64,000 bases of DNA, taken from assembly GCA_016933045.1 (NCBI GenBank), contig JAFGBR010000031.1, forward strand, positions 1-64,000, in the 5' to 3' direction. Shown here in pieces: positions 34,014 to 42,855 of the stretch. Numbering within the stretch: position 1 is the first letter of the stretch; every line of letters begins with the position of its first letter. The DNA is from Marinilabiliaceae bacterium. GTDB lineage: Bacteria > Bacteroidota > Bacteroidia > Bacteroidales > Marinilabiliaceae. Under the pieces are notes generated by a model. The model did no database searches and was not told the origin of the DNA. It saw nothing but the letters and a program-made list of their open reading frames with translations. A program made the translations under genes and the position numbers.

Positions 34014-36470
34014 ATGGATAAGTATAAAATATCAATTGATCAGTTAGGAATGAATGATAATTTTGAATCTGATGGAGAAATGATACCATTAGTAGCCGAT
34101 GATGACGAACATTCGGGAGAAAATGTAAAAGTTCCTGGTGTGTTGCCAATACTGCCGTTAAGAAATACTGTTTTATATCCTGGTGTTATTGTGCCGATAA
34201 CTTTGGGACGTCAAAAGTCACTTCATTTAATACGTGAATTGCAATTATCACGTGGTTATTTTGGTGCTGTAGCTCAAAAAGATCCGAAAATTGATGATCC
34301 CGGGTTTAATGACCTTTTTGATATTGGAACGGTTGCTAAAATTATTAAAGTTTTGGAAATGCCCGATAATTCAACATCGGTTATTATTCAGGGAAAAAAA
34401 CGTTTTAAAATTGATAGTGTGGTGAGCAAGGAACCTTATTACACTGCCAAAGTGACGGGGCTATCAGATGTTTACCCGGCTGATGACGAAAAAAAGGAGT
34501 TTGAAGCAATTGTTAGCTCAGTTAAGGATTTGTCGCTTCGCATAATAAAAACATCGAATAATATTCCGGCTGAAGCTTCCTTTGCTATCCGAAATATTGA
34601 AAATAAAGAGTTTCTTATAAATTTTGTTTGCTCTAATTCGGATGTTAAGATAGAAGAGAAACAAAAATTTCTTGAGTTTGATGAACTGAAGAAAAGGGGA
34701 ATGTATCTTTTAGAGGTGTTGGTTAAAGAACTTCAGTTGCTTGAATTAAAGAATGATATCCAGTCAAAAGTTCGATTGGATATTGATCAGCAACAACGTG
34801 AATATCTTTTGCATCAGCAAATTAAAACAATTCAGGACGAATTGGGAGCTAGTCCTGTTGAACAGGAAGTAAAGGACTTAAAAGAAAAAGCAACCAAAAA
34901 AAACTGGTCTAAAGAGGTGAAAAAATCCTTTGAAAAAGAGTTAGATAAACTTCAAAGGCTTAATCCTGCTACGGGTGAATATTCAGTTCAGTATAGTTAT
35001 TTGCAAACTCTTATTGAATTGCCCTGGAATGAGTATACTAAGGATAATTTTGATTTGAACCGGGCTCGTAAAATTCTTGATCGAGATCATCATGGCCTTG
35101 ATCAGGTTAAAGATCGTATTCTCGAACATTTGGCAGTACTTAAGCTTAAAGGCGATTTAAAATCGCCAATAATATGTTTAGTTGGCCCTCCCGGTGTTGG
35201 TAAAACATCACTTGGTAAATCAGTGGCCGAAGCTCTTGGTCGAAAGTATATCCGTATGTCATTGGGGGGAGTTCATGATGAAGCTGAAATTCGCGGTCAC
35301 CGAAAAACTTACATTGGAGCATTACCCGGACGGATTATTCAAAATGTAAAAAAAGCAGGTGCTGCAAATCCTGTTTTTGTTCTTGATGAACTTGATAAAA
35401 TTGGTAATAGTTTTCATGGCGATCCTGCTTCTGCTTTACTCGAAGTGTTAGATCCTGAACAAAATATGGCTTTTCATGATAATTATCTTGAGATAGATTT
35501 CGATTTATCGAAAGTTTTGTTTTTTGCTACTGCTAATACTTTGGCTACTATATCGCCACCATTGCTCGATAGAATGGAAATTATTGATGTTAGTGGATAT
35601 ATTATCGATGAGAAGGTTGAGATTTCAAGGCGACATTTGATACCTAAAGCTATGGAAAATCATGGAGTTCCTAAAGGAACTGTTGTTTTGTCGAAATCGG
35701 TTATTGCTTATATTATCGAAAAATATACCAGGGAGTCTGGAGTGCGTGAGTTGAATAAAACATTTGCACGGTTATTTCGAAAAATTGCATTAAAAATTGC
35801 AACTGATGAAACTGTAAAGAAAAACTTGATAGTAAGTGATGTAGTTGAATTTTTGGGTGTTGAAAAGTACAGTAAAGAAAAATCATTAGGTAATGAATTT
35901 GCCGGAGTGGTAACGGGGTTGGCATGGACTGCGGTTGGTGGTGAAATTCTTTTTGTTGAGAGTAGTGTGAGTAAAGGAAATGGTAAGTTGACTCTTACCG
36001 GTAATCTTGGCGACGTAATGAAAGAATCGGCTGTGTTGGCTCTTGAATATTTGCGTTCGCATGCAAGTCAATATGGTATTGATGATTCTGTTTTTGAAGC
36101 TTGGAATGTTCATGTTCATGTGCCCGAAGGAGCTATTCCTAAAGATGGGCCATCGGCTGGGGTTACAATGATTACTTCATTAGCATCGGTATATACTCAA
36201 CGAAAGGTTAAAGATAAACTAGCTATGACCGGAGAGATTACTTTGCGAGGTAAAGTTTTACCAGTTGGGGGTATTAAGGAAAAAATTCTTGCTGCAAAAA
36301 GGGCTGGTGTTAAAGAGATTATTTTATCAGAAGATAATCGTAAAGATATTTCTGAAATAAAAGAGGTTTATTTATCAGGGCTTGAGTTTCATTATGTGAA
36401 AACAATTTCAGATGTTCTTGATATTGCTCTGTTAAAAGAAAAAGTTGTTAACCCAATAAAAATTGTATAA
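34014..36470 (+). CDS. lon: ATP-dependent protease La (Lon)
   Basis: AAA+ serine protease of 818 aa degrading damaged and regulatory proteins in the cytoplasm. The domains in order are an N-terminal LON substrate-binding region (LPILPLRNTVLYPGVIVPI), a coiled coil, an AAA+ module with Walker A GPPGVGKTS and Walker B FVLDELDK, and a C-terminal S16 protease domain with the Ser in PKDGPSAGVTM and the Lys in GIKEKILAAKRAG. The ATG at 34014 gives a somewhat long acidic N-terminus; Met13 (34050) is an alternative start. It is monocistronic and ends at a bidirectional terminator. Confidence 0.97.
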   Translation: MDKYKISIDQLGMNDNFESDGEMIPLVADDDEHSGENVKVPGVLPILPLRNTVLYPGVIVPITLGRQKSLHLIRELQLSRGYFGAVAQKDPKIDDPGFNDLFDIGTVAKIIKVLEMPDNSTSVIIQGKKRFKIDSVVSKEPYYTAKVTGLSDVYPADDEKKEFEAIVSSVKDLSLRIIKTSNNIPAEASFAIRNIENKEFLINFVCSNSDVKIEEKQKFLEFDELKKRGMYLLEVLVKELQLLELKNDIQSKVRLDIDQQQREYLLHQQIKTIQDELGASPVEQEVKDLKEKATKKNWSKEVKKSFEKELDKLQRLNPATGEYSVQYSYLQTLIELPWNEYTKDNFDLNRARKILDRDHHGLDQVKDRILEHLAVLKLKGDLKSPIICLVGPPGVGKTSLGKSVAEALGRKYIRMSLGGVHDEAEIRGHRKTYIGALPGRIIQNVKKAGAANPVFVLDELDKIGNSFHGDPASALLEVLDPEQNMAFHDNYLEIDFDLSKVLFFATANTLATISPPLLDRMEIIDVSGYIIDEKVEISRRHLIPKAMENHGVPKGTVVLSKSVIAYIIEKYTRESGVRELNKTFARLFRKIALKIATDETVKKNLIVSDVVEFLGVEKYSKEKSLGNEFAGVVTGLAWTAVGGEILFVESSVSKGNGKLTLTGNLGDVMKESAVLALEYLRSHASQYGIDDSVFEAWNVHVHVPEGAIPKDGPSAGVTMITSLASVYTQRKVKDKLAMTGEITLRGKVLPVGGIKEKILAAKRAGVKEIILSEDNRKDISEIKEVYLSGLEFHYVKTISDVLDIALLKEKVVNPIKIV

Positions 36471-36502
36471 AAAAAAGGCGACTTTTATGTCGCTTTTTTT
36501 AT
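36471..36502. terminator. Bidirectional terminator between lon and the convergent gene
   Basis: An A-run, a GCGAC-TTTTAT-GTCGC stem and a T-run form a terminator that can serve both strands. Confidence 0.82.
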
Positions 36503-36509
36503 TGTTTTT

Positions 36510-37289
36510 TTAATAAGTTGGTGCAAAAAATAGTGCTTCAAACTCTTCAATAATCCCTTCCATTTGCGATGTCATTCGCGATAGTGTTTTTCTTATTAAT
36601 GATTTTGGGATGTGATTGTAGTATGCATGAGCAATGCCACCTGTTATAGATGCAATTGTATGGCTGGGGCCTCCAATCCAAACTGCTTTCCTTATGGCAT
36701 CTTCAAAGTCAGTACTTTCTAAAAAAGCTGTTACTGCGGCAGGTACAGGCGTGTCTAAAACAGGATTGATCTTAATTTCGTTTTTAATCTCTTTTAATGA
36801 TAGATTAAGTTTGTGATTAAATTCATTCTCAATTAAATCTTTAATTTCTTGTTTAGATTGCCCCTGCTTGGCTAAATATATTGATCCTGCAACAGCGCGT
36901 GATGCTTCAATTCTTATTTTTACAGGATGTGTAATGATAGTTGATAGTTGAGCGTGATCAAGTGCGTATTCTAATGTAGGTGCAGCATATCCAATCGGAC
37001 TAATTCGTCGGGCTGCCCCATCTCCACCACTTACATAAGGGGTGTTTGATTCCGATAATGCCCAGTCGAGAAAGTTCGATTTATAACCTGCTTTCGGATA
37101 TGCTCGAACCCACTCTTTTAGTGTTTGTGCATAATCTTTGTTATTAATTATTGCATCAGCTGTTGAAAGGGTTGTAATGGTATTATCGGTATAGGCAGAA
37201 AACGGTTTTAGGAGTTGAAAATTTGTGACGTCCAAATTGTTATTTACAAATGCAGAACCTATAATGTCTCCTATAATGGCTCCTCTCAT
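36510..37289 (-). CDS. ADP-ribosylglycohydrolase family protein with degenerate metal site
   Basis: ARH/DraG-family protein of 259 aa. The N-terminal GAIIGDIIGS and the YTDNT segment (positions 33-37, family form TDDT) are present, as is the internal GGDGAARRISPIGYAAP helix pair. In active family members a late GGDSDT motif supplies two metal-binding Asp residues; here it reads GGPSHT, giving Pro208 and His210. One Asp of TDDT is also Asn36. Removal of ADP-ribose from a target is therefore doubtful, and binding or another hydrolysis is possible. It is convergent with lon and has no partner gene such as an ADP-ribosyltransferase nearby. Confidence 0.78.
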   Translation of the reverse strand: MRGAIIGDIIGSAFVNNNLDVTNFQLLKPFSAYTDNTITTLSTADAIINNKDYAQTLKEWVRAYPKAGYKSNFLDWALSESNTPYVSGGDGAARRISPIGYAAPTLEYALDHAQLSTIITHPVKIRIEASRAVAGSIYLAKQGQSKQEIKDLIENEFNHKLNLSLKEIKNEIKINPVLDTPVPAAVTAFLESTDFEDAIRKAVWIGGPSHTIASITGGIAHAYYNHIPKSLIRKTLSRMTSQMEGIIEEFEALFFAPTY

Positions 37290-37506
37290 ATAGTATTGTT
37301 TAACTCAATTTTTTAATAACTAATTATTTGTTTTTTATAAGGGTAAAGGTGTGTGTTTTTTTTTTTAGTACGAAATGTTCATATGTTTTTTTGTCTCTTT
37401 TGTTTAATTAATAGTTGATTTTATTGATTTTTTGTGTCCAAAATATAAAAAAGTCGGTACTACTATGTTTTTTTTTGTCGAAAAGCATTGAAGTGTTGAT
37501 GATCTG

Positions 37507-37526
37507 TATTTGTTGAAAAACAAATA
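37507..37526. repeat. GAAA-capped inverted repeat in the 37290-37587 gap
   Basis: TATTTGTT-GAAA-AACAAATA is a perfect 8-bp hairpin in a 298-bp AT-rich gap between two minus-strand genes. No T-tail follows on either strand. Apart from this and several T-runs I see nothing else in the gap. Confidence 0.35.
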
Positions 37527-37587
37527 AACCCAATAGTCTATGCTTTTAAATTAAAATATTTTAGAATGATTATGGGTATAATTAGCT

Positions 37588-38277
37588 TTAAAGAGAATCA
37601 GAAGTGATGGTGGCAGAGTCGTTTTTGTTGTAATTGATGTATGGTTGTTTTACTTTTATTGGAGTTTTTTCATTGTCGGGTAGAGATGAGATAATCTCTT
37701 GTAAATTGGTTTTTTTACCATCGCGTAATGCCATAATAAAAGCATCTTTAAAACCAAGGTCTTTTATTATTGAAAGAAATGATGTTGCATGGTTGTATTT
37801 TGTAAAAAGACCAACTGATATTTGATTAATGGCTCCATAGCGGTCTTGTCTTATGTTTTTTGTAAAATTAGATTCGAACATGCTTAAATCCTTGCCCTCA
37901 AAAGCACCAATTTGAATGCTGTAAATAATAGAGCTGTTTATTATTGAATCGGGAGTTCCCATTAAATAAATTGTGTCTTTTTCGATAGGACGAATTAGAG
38001 ACGTTGTTTTTTCTAAACTATCTTTAAGTTGAGCAATAGTTTCTTGATAATTGTTTTGGTTAATATTTTTGCCGGGTAAACTAATAAAACCTTTAAAAAA
38101 AAGAATAGTTAAAAAAGCTATAAAGAAAAATAACTGGAAGTAGAATATTTTTCTTAAGTTGTGAATTTTATGTGATTGATTTCGGTTGAGTTGCCTAAGT
38201 CTTTCAATCTCTTTCTCTAAGGCACTGGTTCGTGTGTCTTTTTTCCATGTGTTATATTCACTGTCGATTTCACTCAT
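37588..38277 (-). CDS. Single-pass membrane protein with SPOR-like C-terminal domain
   Basis: Protein of 229 aa. A charged N-terminal coiled coil (about residues 15-42) is followed by one transmembrane helix (FYFQLFFFIAFLTILFFKGFISL). The C-terminal part contains YSIQIGAFEGKDLSMFESNFTKNIRQDRYGAINQISVGLFTKYNHATSFLSIIKDLGF, which has the repeat pattern of SPOR peptidoglycan-binding domains (xxQxGAF ... xxVGxFxxxxxA). It is probably inner-membrane anchored with the SPOR domain in the periplasm, possibly at the division site. It is divergent from pyrE. The family is assigned by pattern only. Confidence 0.65.
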   Translation of the reverse strand: MSEIDSEYNTWKKDTRTSALEKEIERLRQLNRNQSHKIHNLRKIFYFQLFFFIAFLTILFFKGFISLPGKNINQNNYQETIAQLKDSLEKTTSLIRPIEKDTIYLMGTPDSIINSSIIYSIQIGAFEGKDLSMFESNFTKNIRQDRYGAINQISVGLFTKYNHATSFLSIIKDLGFKDAFIMALRDGKKTNLQEIISSLPDNEKTPIKVKQPYINYNKNDSATITSDSL

Positions 38278-38345
38278 AACTATTACCTATTTTATGCAAG
38301 ATAAAAAAAACGTTAATATATTTCACAGGTTTTATTAAAATCTAA

Positions 38346-38353
38346 TATTTTTG
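38346..38353 (+). promoter_or_regulatory. Candidate -7 element abutting the pyrE start
   Basis: TATTTTTG matches TAnnTTTG and ends 5 bp before the pyrE ATG. If used, the transcript would be leaderless or nearly so. No -33 TTG is seen. Confidence 0.35.
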
Positions 38354-38357
38354 CGTT

Positions 38358-39023
38358 ATGGAAAAAGTATCAGAAATTATTGCCAGTCAATTATTGCAGA
38401 TAAAAGCAATAAAATTGCAGCCATCTACTCCTTTTACATGGGCATCGGGTTGGAAATCGCCAATTTACTGCGATAACCGAAAAGCATTGTCGTATGGCGA
38501 TGTTAGGAATTTTATTAAGATGCAGTTTGCCCGGTTAGTAGCAGAGATGTATCCCGATGTTGATGTAATAGCAGGTGTTGCCACTGGAGCTATTGCTCAA
38601 GGTGCTTTGGTGGCCGATTTGTTAAATAAACCGTTTATTTATGTGCGTTCATCGCCCAAGGGGCACGGTTTGGAAAATCTTGTTGAAGGCGATATGAGTG
38701 TCGGGCAAAAAGTGGTTGTTATTGAGGATTTGATTTCAACCGGTGGTAGTAGCCTTAAAGCTGTTGAAGCCATTCGTAATAATGGTGGTAATGTGTTGGG
38801 TATGATGGCTATTTTTACTTATGGTTTTCAAAAAGCTGTTGATAGCTTTGTTGAAGCTAATGTTGATTTAACAACTCTTAGCGATTATAATACGTTAATA
38901 CAGGTTGCATCTAAAACTGGTTATGTAACCGCCGATGATGTTGAAACATTGACGAACTGGAGAAAAGATCCGGCTGGTTGGGGTAAAAAAATTACAAAAC
39001 GTAGAGTGCCTAAAACGGTTTAA
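38358..39023 (+). CDS. pyrE: Orotate phosphoribosyltransferase
   Basis: Type I phosphoribosyltransferase of 221 aa that joins orotate to PRPP to give orotidine 5'-phosphate in pyrimidine synthesis. Seen are FTWASGWKSPIYCDNRKALSY at the N-terminus, VATGAIAQGALVADLL, the flexible-loop YVRSSPKGHG and the PRPP-binding VVVIEDLISTGGSS. The length is close to the family norm. It is followed 102 bp downstream by an SRPBCC gene, possibly cotranscribed. Confidence 0.95.
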   Translation: MEKVSEIIASQLLQIKAIKLQPSTPFTWASGWKSPIYCDNRKALSYGDVRNFIKMQFARLVAEMYPDVDVIAGVATGAIAQGALVADLLNKPFIYVRSSPKGHGLENLVEGDMSVGQKVVVIEDLISTGGSSLKAVEAIRNNGGNVLGMMAIFTYGFQKAVDSFVEANVDLTTLSDYNTLIQVASKTGYVTADDVETLTNWRKDPAGWGKKITKRRVPKTV

Positions 39024-39125
39024 ATTCAATTATTTATAGATAATAAGTAAATGAATGTAGTTATTTGTTTTTGTAATATTAAGTGTTGATATTATTTTAA
39101 GAAGTCGGTTTTTTTTTGATTAATT

Positions 39126-39524
39126 ATGACATCGTTTCAGAGTAGCATACAAATATCGCATCGTTCAGATTCGGAATTGTTTGGTTTATTATCAAACTTT
39201 AATTCGATGGAAAAAGTGTTGCCACGCGATAAATTAAAAAACTGGCAGGCCGAAAATGATTCTTGTAGTTTTTTTGTAGATGGATTAGGCGAAGTTGGTT
39301 TAAAAATTTCAGGTTTTGAAACTGATCGTTTAGTTAAGTATGTGGGCTTTGGAAAAATTCCTTTTAATTTTTATTTGTTTGTGAATCTTACTCCTGCTGT
39401 TTATGAGGGTACACAGGTTCAGGTTTGTGTCGATGCAAAGTTAAATCCACTTGTAAAGATGGTTGCATCGCCACAAATTAAAAAATTTATCGAAACATTG
39501 GTGCAGTCTATTTCTGCTTATTAA
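39126..39524 (+). CDS. SRPBCC (START/Bet v1-like) family protein
   Basis: Small protein of 132 aa with the SRPBCC lipid- or ligand-binding pattern (ISHRSDSELFGLLSNFNSMEKVLP near the start, GLKISGFETDRLVKYVGFG in the middle, and a long C-terminal helix). It lacks a signal peptide. The stop codon overlaps the stop of convergent birA by four bases (TTAA shared), so the two transcripts must overlap at their 3' ends. The ligand and role are unknown. Confidence 0.72.
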   Translation: MTSFQSSIQISHRSDSELFGLLSNFNSMEKVLPRDKLKNWQAENDSCSFFVDGLGEVGLKISGFETDRLVKYVGFGKIPFNFYLFVNLTPAVYEGTQVQVCVDAKLNPLVKMVASPQIKKFIETLVQSISAY

Positions 39525-40279
39525 AATCGTGTTTCTTTTTCAATAATAAAGGCTACATCTTTAAATTCGTAGCATCTGATTTCATTGTTAGCCGTTTTTA
39601 TTAGCAATCGGCCAAACGAATCAACTCCTTTTATTATTCCGTTAAATATTCCACTGTTATCTTTATAGTTGGCATTTTCATTAATTCTATAAAGTAATTG
39701 AAGGTATTTTTTATCTATTTCGGAGGTTTTATTTTGTTGTATTAAAATGTAATAATTAATAATATTATTGACAATATCATTTAGTATAGGATTAATATCG
39801 TAAGTTTTATTATTAATAATTGCAAGTGATGTAGCGTTTGGTGCGTTGTTGCTAAAAATTATTTGATTAATGTTTAAGCCAATGCCGATAATAGAGTTGA
39901 ACAATTGTTTGCCCATAATGCTGTTTTCGATTAATATCCCTGCAATTTTTTTGTTATCAACATAAATATCGTTTGGCCATTTTATTTTTAGTTTTTCAAT
40001 GCAAAATTTTTCAAGTGATTTTATAATTGCAAGAGAAGTTATTTTTGAAATAATAAACTGATCCTGAATAGGAAGAAATGTGGGTTTAAGAAATATGCTA
40101 AAGGTTAAATTTTTATCTTTTTCACTCTCCCAGCAATTCCCCATTTGCCCTCGTCCGGCATACTGATGGGTTGTTTGTATTATTGAAAATTCTTCTGGAG
40201 AAGATGTTTCAATAAGTTCTTTCATTTTGTTGTTGGTCGATGATGTCTCTTTTAGAAATATATACTTAGGTTTTGACAT
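39521..40279 (-). CDS. birA: Biotin-[acetyl-CoA-carboxylase] ligase
   Basis: Biotin protein ligase of 252 aa that activates biotin as biotinyl-AMP and attaches it to carboxylase carrier proteins. The motif GRGQMGNCW (family GRGRxGRxW) and KWPNDIYVDNKKIAGILIE are visible, with a small C-terminal SH3-like domain. No N-terminal winged helix is present, so this is the monofunctional (non-repressor) form. It is convergent with the SRPBCC gene and divergent from rsfS. Confidence 0.9.
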   Translation of the reverse strand: MSKPKYIFLKETSSTNNKMKELIETSSPEEFSIIQTTHQYAGRGQMGNCWESEKDKNLTFSIFLKPTFLPIQDQFIISKITSLAIIKSLEKFCIEKLKIKWPNDIYVDNKKIAGILIENSIMGKQLFNSIIGIGLNINQIIFSNNAPNATSLAIINNKTYDINPILNDIVNNIINYYILIQQNKTSEIDKKYLQLLYRINENANYKDNSGIFNGIIKGVDSFGRLLIKTANNEIRCYEFKDVAFIIEKETRF

Positions 40280-40366
40280 ATATGCATTTTTTCGGTCATA
40301 TTGACATTATTGCTGGATGGAGTTTATCAGAGTTTTTTTTCCTACGTTAAATAATGACAAAAATAG

Positions 40367-40374
40367 TATCTTTG
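40367..40374 (+). promoter_or_regulatory. Candidate -7 element of the rsfS-ftsH-cdsA-psd operon
   Basis: TATCTTTG matches TAnnTTTG, 57 bp before rsfS. The -33 region is weak. The downstream genes run with short gaps to a terminator at 45094. Confidence 0.5.
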
Positions 40375-40430
40375 GCCATAATATATTGATAACACACTAT
40401 GAAATTGATTTTTGGCAGGAGGTTATTTGA

Positions 40431-40811
40431 ATGATTGATAATAATGAGGCGTTGATAAATTCTGAACAATTAGTTGATGCAGTTGTTTTTGGTCTACAAG
40501 AAAAGAAAGGCACAGATATTGTAATTCTGGATATGCGTAAGCTCGAAAATTGTGTAACTAGTTTTTTTGTGCTTTGTAGTGGCGAAAGTACAACACATGT
40601 ATCAGCAGTTGCCGATTCCGTTGAGGAACAAGTATTGAAACGATTAAGTGATAAACCTATACACATCGAAGGTAAAAATAATTCTTTATGGGTTTTACTA
40701 GATTATGTTGATGTGGTGGTTCATGTGTTTCAGCGTTCGGTGCGTGATCATTATAACATTGAATCGTTATGGGCCGATTCAGTACGCAAAGAGATAGATA
40801 ATTTGTTTTAA
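40431..40811 (+). CDS. rsfS: Ribosomal silencing factor RsfS (Iojap/YbeB)
   Basis: Protein of 126 aa that binds L14 and blocks subunit joining during starvation. Family segments seen are KKGTDIVILDMRKLENCVTSFFVLCSGESTTHVSAVADSVEE and the C-terminal WVLLDYVDVVVHVFQRSVRDHYNIESLWADS. It heads a five-gene cluster (rsfS-ftsH-LUD-cdsA-psd) whose order is, from memory, conserved in Bacteroidetes. Confidence 0.93.
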   Translation: MIDNNEALINSEQLVDAVVFGLQEKKGTDIVILDMRKLENCVTSFFVLCSGESTTHVSAVADSVEEQVLKRLSDKPIHIEGKNNSLWVLLDYVDVVVHVFQRSVRDHYNIESLWADSVRKEIDNLF

Positions 40812-40833
40812 TAAATTGAGATATAAATATAAT

Positions 40834-42846
40834 ATGGCAGAAGAAAAACCAAACACTCCTCTTGGAGAAAACAAAGATAAACCTAAATTACCTAAGTTTA
40901 ATTTGTACTGGATTTATGGGGCAATATTTTTTGCACTAATCATTTATAGTGTTTTAAACATGAATGGGAATGCTGTTCCTATAGAATATGGCCAGTTTGA
41001 GGAGCGGATGCTTATGAGTGGCGATATCGATAAAATGGTTTTGGTGCGAAATAAAGGTATTGTTGAGATAACATTAAAAGAAGGGGCACTCGATAATTAT
41101 AAGGATCTTTTTAAGGGTAAGATGACTACTCCTCCAACTGAAGGTCCTCATTTTACGGTTGAAATTCCATCGAGCGAAGAATTGGCTTCTGCTCGTCAAA
41201 AAGCTAAAGATGCAGGAAAAGATATCCCTAATTTTGATGTTCAAACAAGGCAGGATATTTTTACTGACTTTTTAAGTTTTATTTGGCCTATAGCTATTTT
41301 AATTGTTATTTGGATTTTTATATTTCGACGTATGGGAGCTCAGGCCGGTGGTGCTGCAGGTAGTATTTTTAGTGTAGGTAAATCAAAGGCCAAGATATTT
41401 GATAAAGAGTCGAGCATTAATGTAAATTTTAAAGATGTTGCAGGTTTGGCTGAGGCAAAACAAGAACTTGAAGAGATTGTTGAGTTTTTAAAGCGTCCTG
41501 AAAAATATACCGAGTTGGGAGGTAAAATACCTAAAGGGGCTTTGCTGGTAGGACCTCCGGGTACCGGAAAAACTTTATTGGCAAAGGCAGTAGCCGGCGA
41601 AGCTAATGTGCCATTTTTTAGTATGTCGGGTTCCGATTTTGTTGAGATGTTTGTTGGAGTTGGAGCTTCGCGTGTGCGCGATTTATTTAAACAAGCAAAA
41701 TCTAAATCGCCATGTATAGTTTTTATTGACGAGATTGACGCAATTGGTCGTGCCAGGGGTAAAAATCCTAATATGGGCTCGAATGATGAACGTGAGAATA
41801 CTTTAAACCAGTTACTAACCGAAATGGATGGTTTTGGAACTAATAGTGGGGTTATTATTTTGGCTGCAACTAACCGTGCTGATATTTTAGATAGAGCTTT
41901 AATGCGAGCCGGTCGTTTTGACCGACAGATTCAGGTCGAATTGCCTGATTTAAATGAACGGCAGGAAATATTTGAAGTTCATTTGCGACCGTTAAAGTTG
42001 AGTAGTGATGTGAAATCTGATTTTTTAGCACGTCAAACACCAGGTTTTTCTGGAGCAGATATAGCCAATGTTTGTAATGAAGCTGCTCTTATTGCTGCTC
42101 GACGAAATAAAACAATTGTTGAAAAAGAGGATTTTCTCGATGCAGTTGATAGGATTGTTGGAGGTCTTGAAAAGAAAAATAAAATTATTTCTCGTGGCGA
42201 AAAGGCTGCAGTGGCTTATCATGAAGCTGGTCATGCTTCAATTAGCTGGTTGTTGGAATATGCCCATCCGTTGGTTAAAGTTACTATTGTGCCACGAGGT
42301 AAAGCATTAGGAGCTGCATGGTATTTGCCCGAAGAACGTCAGTTGACGACTAAAGAGCAAATTCTTGATGAGATGTGTTCGGCACTTGGAGGCCGTGCTG
42401 CTGAAGATTTAATTTTTGGAAAAGTGAGTACCGGAGCCTTGAACGATTTGGAAAAGGTTACTAAGCAAGCTTATGCTATGGTAACTTATTTTGGAATGAG
42501 TGACAAAATAGGGAATATTAGCTTTTTTGATTCTACCGGTCAAAATGAGTATGCTTTTAATAAGCCTTACAGTGAAAAAACTGCTGAAATAATTGATGAA
42601 GAGGTTGCTAAGTTGATTGAAGATCAGTATTTAAGAGCAAAACAGATATTGACTGATAATAAAGATAAACATAAGCAACTGGCCGAATTATTACTAGAAA
42701 AAGAGGTTATTTTTAGTGAAGACCTTGAAAAAATATTTGGGGCTCGTAAGGTTGGAGGTCATGTTATACAGGAAGAGAACGGAGTTAACGACATTAAACC
42801 GGTTTTGGATGATAAAGAACCTGGTGCTGAAACAATTTCTGCTTAA
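40834..42846 (+). CDS. ftsH: ATP-dependent zinc metalloprotease FtsH
   Basis: Membrane-anchored AAA+ metalloprotease of 670 aa for quality control of membrane and regulatory proteins. Two transmembrane segments (about residues 24-44 and 147-165) flank the periplasmic domain. The AAA+ module has Walker A GPPGTGKT, Walker B IVFIDEIDAIG and the second region of homology ATNRADILDRALMRAGRFDRQ; the M41 domain carries the zinc motif HEAGH. The frame opens at a TTG at 40816, but the ATG at 40834 (MAEEKPNTP) is preferred. It follows rsfS by 22 bp. Confidence 0.97.
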   Translation: MAEEKPNTPLGENKDKPKLPKFNLYWIYGAIFFALIIYSVLNMNGNAVPIEYGQFEERMLMSGDIDKMVLVRNKGIVEITLKEGALDNYKDLFKGKMTTPPTEGPHFTVEIPSSEELASARQKAKDAGKDIPNFDVQTRQDIFTDFLSFIWPIAILIVIWIFIFRRMGAQAGGAAGSIFSVGKSKAKIFDKESSINVNFKDVAGLAEAKQELEEIVEFLKRPEKYTELGGKIPKGALLVGPPGTGKTLLAKAVAGEANVPFFSMSGSDFVEMFVGVGASRVRDLFKQAKSKSPCIVFIDEIDAIGRARGKNPNMGSNDERENTLNQLLTEMDGFGTNSGVIILAATNRADILDRALMRAGRFDRQIQVELPDLNERQEIFEVHLRPLKLSSDVKSDFLARQTPGFSGADIANVCNEAALIAARRNKTIVEKEDFLDAVDRIVGGLEKKNKIISRGEKAAVAYHEAGHASISWLLEYAHPLVKVTIVPRGKALGAAWYLPEERQLTTKEQILDEMCSALGGRAAEDLIFGKVSTGALNDLEKVTKQAYAMVTYFGMSDKIGNISFFDSTGQNEYAFNKPYSEKTAEIIDEEVAKLIEDQYLRAKQILTDNKDKHKQLAELLLEKEVIFSEDLEKIFGARKVGGHVIQEENGVNDIKPVLDDKEPGAETISA

Positions 42847-42855
42847 TTTATTGCA

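Noticed and set aside
37290-37587. A hidden small gene or tRNA in the 298-bp gap
   Set aside because: No cloverleaf, no conserved start and no reading frame with protein-like composition was found.
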